DNA of 64,000 nucleotides from Ignavibacteriae bacterium HGW-Ignavibacteriae-4 (GTDB lineage: Bacteria > Bacteroidota > Ignavibacteria > Kapaibacteriales > UBA2268). The translations under genes and the position numbers were made by a program. The stretch is from positions 1-64,000 of the forward strand of contig PGYR01000008.1 in the NCBI GenBank assembly GCA_002839765.1, written 5' to 3'. The notes beneath the pieces were generated by a model. The model saw only the letters and a list, made by a program, of their open reading frames with translations. It had not been told where the DNA came from and ran no database searches. This document shows positions 1 through 8,993 of the stretch, one piece after another; positions within the stretch are counted from its first letter, which is position 1; the number at the start of each line of letters is the position of its first letter.

Positions 1-130
1 CACTCTGATAACGCCGTAGGCGTTAGAAGAGTCCAGGGGAACTTCGTAGGAGTTCAATATTAATGGGACTAAAGTCCAAGTGGTCTGGGATTGATTTCAA
101 ATCCGTTGGCTAAAGCCAACTGCAATACTA
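1..130. repeat. Composite multi-hairpin intergenic repeat, copy A
   Basis: Consecutive short inverted repeats: TAACGCC-gta-GGCGTTA (9-25), GAACTTC-gta-GGAGTTC (40-56), GGACT-aa-AGTCC (66-77), GTTGGC-taaa-GCCAAC (105-120). Same order of modules on the opposite strand at about 49067-49254. Confidence 0.75.
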
Positions 131-243
131 GTCAATTTAGGTTTTTTGATGGGTTAAAGTTAAAAAAAATATCATATTACTTTTATTTTTCTTTGAATAA
201 GATTATATTCAAACTCAACAAATAGGACATTTAGATAAAAAGC

Positions 244-1833
244 ATGAAAAAACTAATACTATTAATAATAACTACAATTATAGTTTCTTCAACTTCCTTT
301 TCACAAGACTGTGTTGATGAAGAGAATATATATGAATTTTATTATCATGGAAAGAAATATGAGTTTATCAAACAAAGTAAATGGTGGCCTCATGCTGATG
401 AATGCGCTGAGAATAGAGGTGGTTATTTAACAGTAATTGAAAGCCAGGAAGAAAATGATGCAATTTTAAATTTCCTTACTCATGAATTACCAACTAAATA
501 TGATGTTGAGTTACTTGATAATGACATAAAAACTAATCATAATATATGGATAGGTGCATTAAACTTTATAGATACATGTACATGGGTATTTCGGAATTCT
601 AAGGATTCAATAAGACACTTCTATTTTGGGATTGAAGAGAATGGAAGGGTCTTAGATGGTGGGTTTGTGAATTGGGGAGCTATTAACGGTATGCTAAATT
701 ACCCAAAACGAATTCCTGATTTATGCGGAATATCAATGACACTTGAAGCATATTATGATACTACAAAAAAAGAAAAAGTAACAGAACCTGGTCAATGGGT
801 TAACCAACGAAATCAAATATTCAACTATTTCATTATAGAGTATGATTGTTTTGATACTATAAGAGTAGAAAGTGATTTCAAAATCTGTTTTGGTGAATCT
901 ATAGTATTCGATGGAGATACTATTACTGAAGCTGGTGTATATAGTGATACTGTTGAAACTTACTCCTATTGTGATTCTATACATACTTTAATTGTATATA
1001 AAAATGAACTAGATGATGAGATAAGAGTTGATAATAAAACAATCAGATGCCTAGAAACAAATGCTGACAAATACGAATGGTTTTCGTGTGATGGATTGGA
1101 AGGGCTTGGAATATTAATTAGCGAGAATAGGATTTTATATACACCAACAAAAACTGGTAAGTACCGAGTCAAATTAACAAAAGGTCAATGTGAATATATA
1201 TCCACTTGTTATGAAGTTTGTTTTCCCACAACTAATACGCTAGATACAGTAAAATGTAAGAATGATGCTTTATCAATAAATGATATCGAATACACGAAAC
1301 AAGGGTTTTATACTCAACAACTAAAGCAAAAAGGATTTGATTGTGATTCTACATTAGAGATTGATATTCGAGATGTAGCTATAAATCTAAACGTGAAGCA
1401 ACAAAGTGGTAAACTAGTATCATCAGAAAGTGCAGGTGAATATCAATGGTATAACTGCGAGGGAGATGTACTAATTGCAGATGCCACTCAAAAAGAATAT
1501 ACACCTAAAGAAGATGGTGATTATAAATTAGAGATAACTAAAAAAGGTTGTATAGATTATTCTCAGTGCATCTCATTTTCAACTTCAACTAATAGCGTAA
1601 TAGACATACAAAACTCAGAAAACATAAGACTAGATTTAGGCAATAATCTTATTGTATTTGACAATATAAACTATAGCCAAGTAGAACTATTAGATATGAA
1701 TTCTAAGACTATCTATAAATCAGATAAATATGCTCAATCAATTAGTATTGAGTATTTAAATACTGGTGTTTACTTCTTGAAAGTCGTGATTGGAAATGAA
1801 GTTGAGATGTTTAAGTTTCTAATAACTGAATAA
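244..1833 (+). CDS. C-type lectin-like domain protein with T9SS type A C-terminal sorting domain
   Basis: Signal peptide; CTL-like block (CAENRGGYLTVIESQEENDAI...IWIGALNF...WVNQRNQIFNYFIIEY); C-terminal GVYFLKVVIGNEVEMFKFLITE typical of a T9SS CTD. Confidence 0.75.
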   Translation: MKKLILLIITTIIVSSTSFSQDCVDEENIYEFYYHGKKYEFIKQSKWWPHADECAENRGGYLTVIESQEENDAILNFLTHELPTKYDVELLDNDIKTNHNIWIGALNFIDTCTWVFRNSKDSIRHFYFGIEENGRVLDGGFVNWGAINGMLNYPKRIPDLCGISMTLEAYYDTTKKEKVTEPGQWVNQRNQIFNYFIIEYDCFDTIRVESDFKICFGESIVFDGDTITEAGVYSDTVETYSYCDSIHTLIVYKNELDDEIRVDNKTIRCLETNADKYEWFSCDGLEGLGILISENRILYTPTKTGKYRVKLTKGQCEYISTCYEVCFPTTNTLDTVKCKNDALSINDIEYTKQGFYTQQLKQKGFDCDSTLEIDIRDVAINLNVKQQSGKLVSSESAGEYQWYNCEGDVLIADATQKEYTPKEDGDYKLEITKKGCIDYSQCISFSTSTNSVIDIQNSENIRLDLGNNLIVFDNINYSQVELLDMNSKTIYKSDKYAQSISIEYLNTGVYFLKVVIGNEVEMFKFLITE

Positions 1834-1920
1834 AGGTTAACAAAGGATTCTATTTCTCATTCATCACTATATATACTTTCATTAATATTATTACTATTTT
1901 GTCTCTCTAACATGTTTTGA

Positions 1921-2340
1921 TTAATCAAAATGTTTTAATTTGTAATCAACTTTAAAATTAATCTTATTCCCAATTACTTCAGGAGAAATAAATATTACCT
2001 CACATTTATTTGCATATGAAATATTAATTTTTAAGTATTCCTTAATATCAATAACTATATCATCTTTATTCAATAATAATGACGAATAAGTTCTAGTATG
2101 ATATTTAGAAGAAAAGTTTTCTTCTAAATATTTTTTAGAATTCTCTGTAAGCTTACCATCAATTTTACTTTTAGTAAAAATTTCATATTCTAAATTATAT
2201 TTATTAAAATCAAAAAGTATAAGCTGAATTTTTTGGGGTATTAATTTATTTGCACAATCACACCCAAATTTAATTTCTCCTACATCATAATTACAACCGC
2301 AGGTACAAATAATTAGTAAAATAATAATACTATTTTTCAT
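1921..2340 (-). CDS. Small lipoprotein, candidate immunity protein for the adjacent RHS toxin tip
   Basis: Lipobox-like N-terminus (MKNSIIILLIICTCGCN); start overlaps the stop of the upstream RHS ORF (ATGA-type overlap). Confidence 0.55.
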   Translation of the reverse strand: MKNSIIILLIICTCGCNYDVGEIKFGCDCANKLIPQKIQLILFDFNKYNLEYEIFTKSKIDGKLTENSKKYLEENFSSKYHTRTYSSLLLNKDDIVIDIKEYLKINISYANKCEVIFISPEVIGNKINFKVDYKLKHFD

Positions 2341-3320
2341 TTTTTTGACTTAGTTTTTTTTTCTGTTCTATTTTTCTCATTGGATTTTTTTATCACCTTA
2401 CTCACATATTTTTGTTGTCCACTAGATACAACTCTATCAAAGTTTTCATGATTTTCTGGATACATAACATTATTTTCACTATCTTCTCTAATATCTTGTC
2501 TTATTAAGTCTTGCTGCAAAGTATTTTTCTCATCCTGTTCTGACATTATGTGAACTAACCCAGTAGGATGAGTCATATCATGTAATGATGCATTTTGTAA
2601 GCTTTTCATTGATTTCAAGTTACCTTCTAAATCTAAAAATTTCAACACTATCGTATTACTATACGAATCTGCATTTTCCCCAACTTTAACAGTTTTAGCC
2701 TCTGGGTTACTTGGGTCCCCTTTAAATTCATCAATTAATTCAAGCTTAAAAGCCGCTTCTTTATCTGTGAAAGTTATCCATTCTGGCTTCATTAAATAAT
2801 CTATGTCTTTAGTATCTCCACCACTCATCATCTCACTGAATTTTTTCTTAAATTCATCTTTGAACTGTTGAATATATTCTAAAGGTACAGCCGAACTTGT
2901 TTTATCAATCACTTGAATATAAACAAATCTTTGTATTTCAGTTTTCCCATCACTTTTTTGAACTACTTTTTCAGACCATTCTGCTCCTTCTAATTCCGCA
3001 CCATCAATTACTCTATTTTCACTAAATGCATACGGACTATTCCAAGGATAAGTAGGCGCAAGGGGATCAATCGTAAAGAACCTTCCTAATCTGGTATCAT
3101 CCATTCTATATGTATAATTTACACTATTTCCCTCCCCTTTTAACTCATCGTCTTTCTCCTGTCCTTGGAAACCATATCGATACCATTCGCTAGACCAGTT
3201 CCGATCTGGCATAAGCATACCAAATGGATAGTAGGTATTAGCAGATGATAAATCAACTTTAAATCTAGCCCCATCTTTTAATTTTAAATCGGTTATAGTT
3301 GCTCTCACATTTCCCAACAT
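2337..3320 (-). CDS. Orphan RHS repeat-associated core fragment with C-terminal metzincin-like domain
   Basis: RHS core signature (LGNVRATITD...YYPFGMLMPDR...YRYGFQGQEKDDE...YRMDDTRLGRFFTIDPLAPTYPWNSPYAFSENRVIDGAELEG) followed by a unique tip containing HDMTHPTGLVH and NNVMYPENHENFD. Lacks the long upstream RHS repeat region. Confidence 0.75.
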   Translation of the reverse strand: MLGNVRATITDLKLKDGARFKVDLSSANTYYPFGMLMPDRNWSSEWYRYGFQGQEKDDELKGEGNSVNYTYRMDDTRLGRFFTIDPLAPTYPWNSPYAFSENRVIDGAELEGAEWSEKVVQKSDGKTEIQRFVYIQVIDKTSSAVPLEYIQQFKDEFKKKFSEMMSGGDTKDIDYLMKPEWITFTDKEAAFKLELIDEFKGDPSNPEAKTVKVGENADSYSNTIVLKFLDLEGNLKSMKSLQNASLHDMTHPTGLVHIMSEQDEKNTLQQDLIRQDIREDSENNVMYPENHENFDRVVSSGQQKYVSKVIKKSNEKNRTEKKTKSKK

Positions 3321-3344
3321 TTTCCATTTGCTATAATCTTATTA

Positions 3345-3417
3345 GTGATTAACTTATCATATTGTTGGGAATAATGCAAACGAAGTTGAGATGTTTAAGT
3401 TTATGGTGGTGGAGTAG
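3345..3417 (+). pseudogene. Remnant of a T9SS C-terminal domain coding sequence
   Basis: In-frame translation LTYHIVGNNANEVEMFKFMVVE* matches the C-terminus of the 244..1833 product (IGNEVEMFKFLITE*); no intact upstream ORF. Confidence 0.6.
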
Positions 3418-3424
3418 GGAAATT

Positions 3425-3451
3425 CTACTCCTAAAGGAGTAGTTTTTTTTT
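3425..3451 (+). terminator. Hairpin plus T-tract (possible terminator, or part of the hairpin repeat cluster)
   Basis: CTACTCC-taaa-GGAGTAG followed by TTTTTTTTT. Confidence 0.45.
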
Positions 3452-3474
3452 CTAATTTTACAGCTACTAATATT

Positions 3475-3737
3475 ATATCCCTAACGGGATATTGATTGGG
3501 ATCTATTGAATTTCAATATCGTATAAATCCGTGCAATCATTAAATCCGATTAATCCTTGATTCAGAAGTTAGTCCTAATAAACAGCAACCGACGGCTAAC
3601 TGCAAAAACTCCGTAGGAGTTCAATATTAGTAGCCTGTAGTTTCCCTTAAACCAGCTACCCCGTAGGGGTAGAATAAAAAAGGAATTTTTTATACCTAAA
3701 CTCTGCTAGCTACTTATATTATATCCCTTTGGGATAT
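3475..3737. repeat. Cluster of 7-bp-stem hairpins related to the composite repeat
   Basis: ATATCCC-taac-GGGATAT (3475-3492), AACTCCGTAGGAGTT module (3607-3634), CTACCCC-gta-GGGGTAG (3656-3672), ATATCCC-ttt-GGGATAT (3721-3737). Confidence 0.7.
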
Positions 3738-3820
3738 TTTTATCGACTCTCGTCCTTTATCTATTCAATCTCACATGTCTTAGTATGTGGTATTACCAAA
3801 AGCCAATTCAAAAAATATGT

Positions 3821-3856
3821 AAAAAAAAAAAGAGACAAATTTCCATAGGTCTCTTT
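3821..3856 (-). terminator. Rho-independent terminator downstream of the DUF1573 gene
   Basis: On the minus strand AGAGAC...GTCTCT followed by a long T-run. Confidence 0.6.
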
Positions 3857-3884
3857 ATTTTTTCAATTCTATTTTCTTTGTTCT

Positions 3885-4580
3885 CTATTTTGTAGTACCG
3901 ACCATCCCTCTTACAGGAATCTCGATTAACGGATGTTTCTTGCTATTTGTAGTTAGGACTATTTTTGTATCATAAACACCTTCTGTGCCTGTCTTCAATA
4001 TACCTTCTACCGAGTTATGTGTACCAGCTTTAAAAACAAAACCTTTTTTAATGTTAGTTTTAAGATTTTGGTCTGTGATAGATACGTTTGTTACTGTTAT
4101 ATCTTTATTTGTGTGGTTCGAAAGTACAATTCTTGCTGTCATTTCTGTATTCAAATCTACAGTTCCCATATTCATAAATTTAGGGAATAGCTCAATTGGA
4201 ATTTTTACATTAGCTTTTAGCAAAAAATCTATTCTATCATTCTTTGGGTCGTTTGTTGTGAACTCTATTCCTTTGGTAATAGGGCCATTATCTTTCTCTA
4301 TTTTCAAATCAACTTTTACAGTAGCTATGTCTCCTGGATCTAATAGCTTTTTATCAATTGGAGCTGTTGTACAGCCACATCCAGGTTTTACTGCGAATAT
4401 TTCTAATAGTTTATCACCAGTATTCTTTATCTTGATAGTTGTTTTTAGAGGACCTTCGTTTTGCATTACTTTCCCCCAATCCTTTACGGGGTCGCCCACA
4501 AACTCAAATTTTGGTTGACTAAATGCTACAGATGTTATGCATAATGCAATTATTATTGGTATTACTTTTCTCATATTCAA
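3885..4580 (-). CDS. DUF1573 domain-containing protein
   Basis: Signal peptide; WGKVMQNEGPLKTTIKIKNTGDKLLEIFAVKPGCGCTTAPIDKKLLDPGDIATVKV typical of DUF1573. Confidence 0.85.
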   Translation of the reverse strand: MNMRKVIPIIIALCITSVAFSQPKFEFVGDPVKDWGKVMQNEGPLKTTIKIKNTGDKLLEIFAVKPGCGCTTAPIDKKLLDPGDIATVKVDLKIEKDNGPITKGIEFTTNDPKNDRIDFLLKANVKIPIELFPKFMNMGTVDLNTEMTARIVLSNHTNKDITVTNVSITDQNLKTNIKKGFVFKAGTHNSVEGILKTGTEGVYDTKIVLTTNSKKHPLIEIPVRGMVGTTK

Positions 4581-4679
4581 TTCTATTTGTTATTTTCAAT
4601 ATCTACTAATGGCTAATACGATAAATATTAGTAAAAAGTTTAATTATACAAATATAACTGAAAAACACATAGGTTTACA

Positions 4680-5828
4680 ATGCTTTCATTCGAATTAAAT
4701 GAACTACAAGAAACTATAAGAGATACAGCACGATCATTTGCAAACGATGTAGTAGCACCAGGTGCTTCCGACAGAGACAAAAATGCTGAATTCCCAACAG
4801 ATATAATCCAACAGGTTGGTGAGCTAGGATTTTTAGGTATGAATGTGCCCGAAGAATGGGACGGAAGTGGACTTGATAATGTAAGCCAATGTATAGTTAT
4901 TGAAGAGTTTGCGAAAGTAGATGCCAGTGTTTCTGTTATCGTATCAGTTCAAAAACTTGTAAACTCCGTATTAGTCAGATCGGCATCTGATTCTATAAAA
5001 GAAAGATACCTAAAGCCAATGGCTAGGGGAGAGATGCTTGGTGCATATTGCCTTTCTGAACCAGAAGTCGGCTCCGATGCGCGTGGTATAAAGACTATGG
5101 CTATTGATCAAGGTGACCACTATCTAATAAATGGATCAAAAAACTGGATAACAACTGGTAGCAAAGCAGGTGTCTTTCTAGTTTTCGCACAGACGAATCC
5201 AGAACTGAAGCATAAGGGAATAACGGCATTCGTAATGGATGCAAAGTCAGAGGGTGTTAGTATAGGACTAAAAGAAGATAAAATGGGACTGAGAAGCAGT
5301 GACACTGTTTCCCTTGCCTTCAATAATGTAAAAGTACCAAAAGAAAATGTTGTGGGAAAAGTCGGGGAAGGTTTCTACTTAGCAATGCAAGGACTAGCAG
5401 GTGGACGTATTGGTATTGCTTCCCAAGCATTAGGACTAGCGAAAGCAGCTTTCGACTTATCTGTAAAATACTCTAGCGAAAGGCATACTATGGGCGTTCC
5501 TATTAATCAACACCAAGCAATTCAAATCAAACTAGCTCAAATGTCTATGAAAATATCAGCAGCAGAGCTATTAGTACAAAAAGCAGCTTGGTTAGACGAT
5601 TCTGGGCAAGATGTTTCAAGACAATCATCTGAAGCAAAACTATTTGCATCTACAATTGCTAATGATATTGCACGCGAGGCGGTACAAATTCATGGTGGTT
5701 ACGGCTATGTTCGTGAATATCTTGTAGAGCGTATAATGCGTGATGCTAAGATAACTGAGATATACGAAGGTACATCTGAAATTCAGCATATAGTAATTGC
5801 AAGAGACGTGATAAAGAATGCACAATAA
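4680..5828 (+). CDS. Acyl-CoA dehydrogenase
   Basis: Full-length ACAD: YCLSEPEVGSDARGIKTMA, ITTGSKAGVFLVFAQT, AVQIHGGYGYVREYLVERIMRDAKITEIYEGTSEIQ. Confidence 0.95.
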   Translation: MLSFELNELQETIRDTARSFANDVVAPGASDRDKNAEFPTDIIQQVGELGFLGMNVPEEWDGSGLDNVSQCIVIEEFAKVDASVSVIVSVQKLVNSVLVRSASDSIKERYLKPMARGEMLGAYCLSEPEVGSDARGIKTMAIDQGDHYLINGSKNWITTGSKAGVFLVFAQTNPELKHKGITAFVMDAKSEGVSIGLKEDKMGLRSSDTVSLAFNNVKVPKENVVGKVGEGFYLAMQGLAGGRIGIASQALGLAKAAFDLSVKYSSERHTMGVPINQHQAIQIKLAQMSMKISAAELLVQKAAWLDDSGQDVSRQSSEAKLFASTIANDIAREAVQIHGGYGYVREYLVERIMRDAKITEIYEGTSEIQHIVIARDVIKNAQ

Positions 5829-6510
5829 GAAAGATATAATTCTTTTGCATGGTGCTCTTGGGACTAGTCAACAGTTCACACCATTGATTAGTCATCTTGA
5901 AGGTGAGTATAATATTCACACTTTCGATTTGCCTGCACATGGTGAGCTTGCGTATCAGGCCGATGAGCTTTCTATGTTCAGCTTTGCTAATTATGTACGT
6001 AACTATATAATCAAGAATAATCTACAAAAGCCACTTGTATTCGGGTTTAGTATGGGTGGTTTTGTTGCTCTTACACTTCAGTCCCAAACCAATATATTCA
6101 GTAAGATAATGACGCTGAATACGAAATTGGAATGGGATTTAGAGACGGCTGAACGTGAACAGAAAATGTTTGACCCAGAGATTATATTAGAGAAAGTTCC
6201 ACACTATGCTGATCTGCTGATAGCAATGCACGGTGAAGAAAACTGGAAGAGCTTACTAGCTAAACATAGAAATATGATGTTTACAATTGCGAAATCTACA
6301 CCTCTGACTGACTATGCTTTGTCGAAGATAAACATACCAGTACTACTGACAAAAGGTGATAGAGACAATATGGTGACTTCTGAGGAAACGAGAGTAGTTG
6401 TCGGTAAATTGTCAGATGCTGAATTCTATGAATTCGAGAATACCGCCCATCCGATTGAAAAAATAGATTTGAATTTACTTTCAAGTAAAATCAAAGAATT
6501 TCTTATTTAA
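5818..6510 (+). CDS. Alpha/beta hydrolase
   Basis: HGALGTSQQF, nucleophile elbow GFSMGGF, C-terminal His (ENTAHPIE). Overlaps the ACAD stop. Confidence 0.85.
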   Translation: MHNKKDIILLHGALGTSQQFTPLISHLEGEYNIHTFDLPAHGELAYQADELSMFSFANYVRNYIIKNNLQKPLVFGFSMGGFVALTLQSQTNIFSKIMTLNTKLEWDLETAEREQKMFDPEIILEKVPHYADLLIAMHGEENWKSLLAKHRNMMFTIAKSTPLTDYALSKINIPVLLTKGDRDNMVTSEETRVVVGKLSDAEFYEFENTAHPIEKIDLNLLSSKIKEFLI

Positions 6511-6961
6511 AATATTTGCTTATCATTTCTTCTCTAAAATCGAATATGCCATCGACTTTCTTCCCAATAAATAGCTTATCAAGTATAGGCCCCAATATAC
6601 CTTTGCCTATGTCATAAGTAAGTATGTCTGTCATTTCTGTTGTATTCTCATCTACTTTACGGAAGTGATGCTCGTGATGCCACATTCTATATGGCCCAAT
6701 TCTTTGCTCATCCACAAAATATTCCTTTTCACTGATTTTAGTAATCTCAGTTACCCAATTGAACTTCATTAATGGGAGAGGGGAGACCTTGTATCTGATT
6801 ATCATTCCTTCATACATTTTCTTACCTTTAGTATCAGTAAGGAATTGGAATTTCATATCATCAGGAGTGATTTCGTTTAGGTTTTCGGGTCTAGAGAAAA
6901 AATCCCATACCTTATCTATGTTCTGGGGGACTATTGAAGTCCAAGTTTTTGTAGTTGGCAT
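6503..6961 (-). CDS. SRPBCC family protein (polyketide cyclase/START-like)
   Basis: DKVWDFFSRPENLNEITPDDMKFQFL...GMIIRYKVSPLPLMKFNWVTEI pattern. Confidence 0.8.
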   Translation of the reverse strand: MPTTKTWTSIVPQNIDKVWDFFSRPENLNEITPDDMKFQFLTDTKGKKMYEGMIIRYKVSPLPLMKFNWVTEITKISEKEYFVDEQRIGPYRMWHHEHHFRKVDENTTEMTDILTYDIGKGILGPILDKLFIGKKVDGIFDFREEMISKYFK

Positions 6962-8992
6962 TTATTTTTTTACTGGGGTAATTGCTTTTATTGTTACGGT
7001 TCTAGAGTAGAAACGTCCTTCTGGCAAATTATTGTTGTAGATTATAATGGATTCACCGTAAGGGAAAAGCTCTTTTTTATTATTTGGGAATTGTGCCGAA
7101 ACGGACTCTGTTCTCTTTTTCGAAAGAGTTTTATTGTAATCTGATTCACCAATTTTATCAGAATAGCCTGATATTTCTAAGCTCGAATTATTAGTAATAT
7201 TATCTTTTACGATATCGAGAATTTCCGAATTTTTCTTACTTAACTCGTATTTATCAAAGTCAAATAGAATTAGGCTATATTTATCTATTCGTACATCACT
7301 TATTTTGTCTCTTTCTTTTTTCTTAAGTGAGTTGATTGTTACATTTATTCGACCAGTAACATTTTCTCTTTCTTCTTTAGCATTTATCAAATCAAATCTG
7401 TAAGTCAATTCGTTTTTATCTTTAATTTGGTAAGCTATATCTTCTGTTATTTTAAAATGTGTTTTAAGCGGTGGATCTAATCGTCCACTCTCTTCAAAAT
7501 AAGGCGAATTCTCATCGTTGAATACCTTAAAATTCCAAGAAAAGTCCTTTACATTAGTATCTAACACTGTATAGAAGTTAATTTCTTTAGTTATTGGAGT
7601 ATATAGTGTGTCATTTAATAATAATGGTTCTAATAAATTATCATCACTAGAGTAAAGCTCTACTCTCTGGTTTTCTTCTATTGATTCTAATTCTGAGCTT
7701 GTAGATGGTATAGTTGGTTTGTCAATAGATGATATGACTAATCTTTTTTCGGCGATTCCCCAAGTATTTGTGAGATAATCTCGAACGGTTTTTGCTCTCT
7801 CTATTGGAAGAATTTTAGCTAAATCACCAATTTCATTCACAGATTTAGTCCCAACTATATTCAATTTCGATTTGGGGTTAGCCATCATTCTTTCACCGAT
7901 TATATTCAATAGATGATGATATATATCTAAAGTATTAACTTCAAATAAATTATTCGAATTGAAACTATAAGATTCTTTTTTATTCAGGGTGCTATACCTA
8001 ATTGGCATAGCAGTAGAGTCTTTATCGAAGAAAATATAATTAAGTAACGGAACCATTCTAATAGATTTCACTTCATCTATTACTACTTCATTTCGGTCTT
8101 GGCGTTTATCATTTTTATCAATTGTTACCGGACGAATTATAACTTTTGGAGTGTCCGTTTTATTCACCGCTAAATTAGTAGTAACAGTGTCATCAATAAC
8201 TATCTCTAGTAGCTTAGGTTCAATATTTTTTTCTAGAGCAACTTCATTAGCTGATGCTCCAGCAAAATTATAAGCCCAATCCACCCCAAAGTTGATACTA
8301 TTTGGAGTCAAATTCATTTCTTCGTTTGTAGAGTTCAGCCCTATATTGAAGCTAATATTTGGATTAAGGTACGTTGTTTTATTTTTACTTGTGTATAAAC
8401 GATAAGCAAACTTACCAACTAGACTGTGGTATATGCTATTAGCTAAAACTCCACTGACATCTGTACGAGTTCTACTTCCAGATTCTTGGAAAACTCCATC
8501 GCTGGGAGCAAGCAAAATCTCAGTTTGGCGGTAACTCAAATCATTTGGTAGGCCTAATCTATAACCAAATGAGGCATCGAATGATTCGAATAATTCAAAT
8601 ATAGCTCCTAAGCTAATACCTATAGAACTAAGTTCTGAAACAACTTTCTGTTCAATTGTTGCGTCTTCCTTATTAGTACCAAGTAAATTTATTTGCTCTG
8701 ATTCATTAATAATGAAATTAGACTTCATATTTGTATAATCTAATCCTAAAAATATCCAAGTAGTTTCGCCGACAAGATAGTTATACCCAGCGCCGAAGTT
8801 CAAACCAGTACTGAAACCAGAAGTAAACCCAGGACAACATGTATTTGCATTTCCTAGATTCTTGAAATCAGAGCCATATAAATTCAGACCGAAGTTAGTA
8901 CCTACATAAACGGTATGTTCATTAGCTTCTTCTTTAGAACTAAGTCCAAAAGAGCCAATTATGATTAATAATATGGTGAGTATGCTTTTCAA
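6962..8992 (-). CDS. OmpA-family outer membrane protein with OmpA-like C-terminal domain(s)
   Basis: LILFDFDKYELSKKNSEILDIV...LEISGYSDKIGESDYNKTLSKKRTESV. The ORF is open to 9070, but the signal peptide begins at a TTG (LKSILTILLIIIGSFGLSS, nt 8992), 1 nt after the upstream gene's stop. Confidence 0.75.
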   Translation of the reverse strand: MKSILTILLIIIGSFGLSSKEEANEHTVYVGTNFGLNLYGSDFKNLGNANTCCPGFTSGFSTGLNFGAGYNYLVGETTWIFLGLDYTNMKSNFIINESEQINLLGTNKEDATIEQKVVSELSSIGISLGAIFELFESFDASFGYRLGLPNDLSYRQTEILLAPSDGVFQESGSRTRTDVSGVLANSIYHSLVGKFAYRLYTSKNKTTYLNPNISFNIGLNSTNEEMNLTPNSINFGVDWAYNFAGASANEVALEKNIEPKLLEIVIDDTVTTNLAVNKTDTPKVIIRPVTIDKNDKRQDRNEVVIDEVKSIRMVPLLNYIFFDKDSTAMPIRYSTLNKKESYSFNSNNLFEVNTLDIYHHLLNIIGERMMANPKSKLNIVGTKSVNEIGDLAKILPIERAKTVRDYLTNTWGIAEKRLVISSIDKPTIPSTSSELESIEENQRVELYSSDDNLLEPLLLNDTLYTPITKEINFYTVLDTNVKDFSWNFKVFNDENSPYFEESGRLDPPLKTHFKITEDIAYQIKDKNELTYRFDLINAKEERENVTGRINVTINSLKKKERDKISDVRIDKYSLILFDFDKYELSKKNSEILDIVKDNITNNSSLEISGYSDKIGESDYNKTLSKKRTESVSAQFPNNKKELFPYGESIIIYNNNLPEGRFYSRTVTIKAITPVKK

Positions 8993-8993
8993 T

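Noticed and set aside
3985-4518. 177-aa plus-strand ORF opposite the DUF1573 gene
   Set aside because: Antisense to a well-supported CDS; composition (Phe/Ser/Val rich) typical of shadow ORFs.
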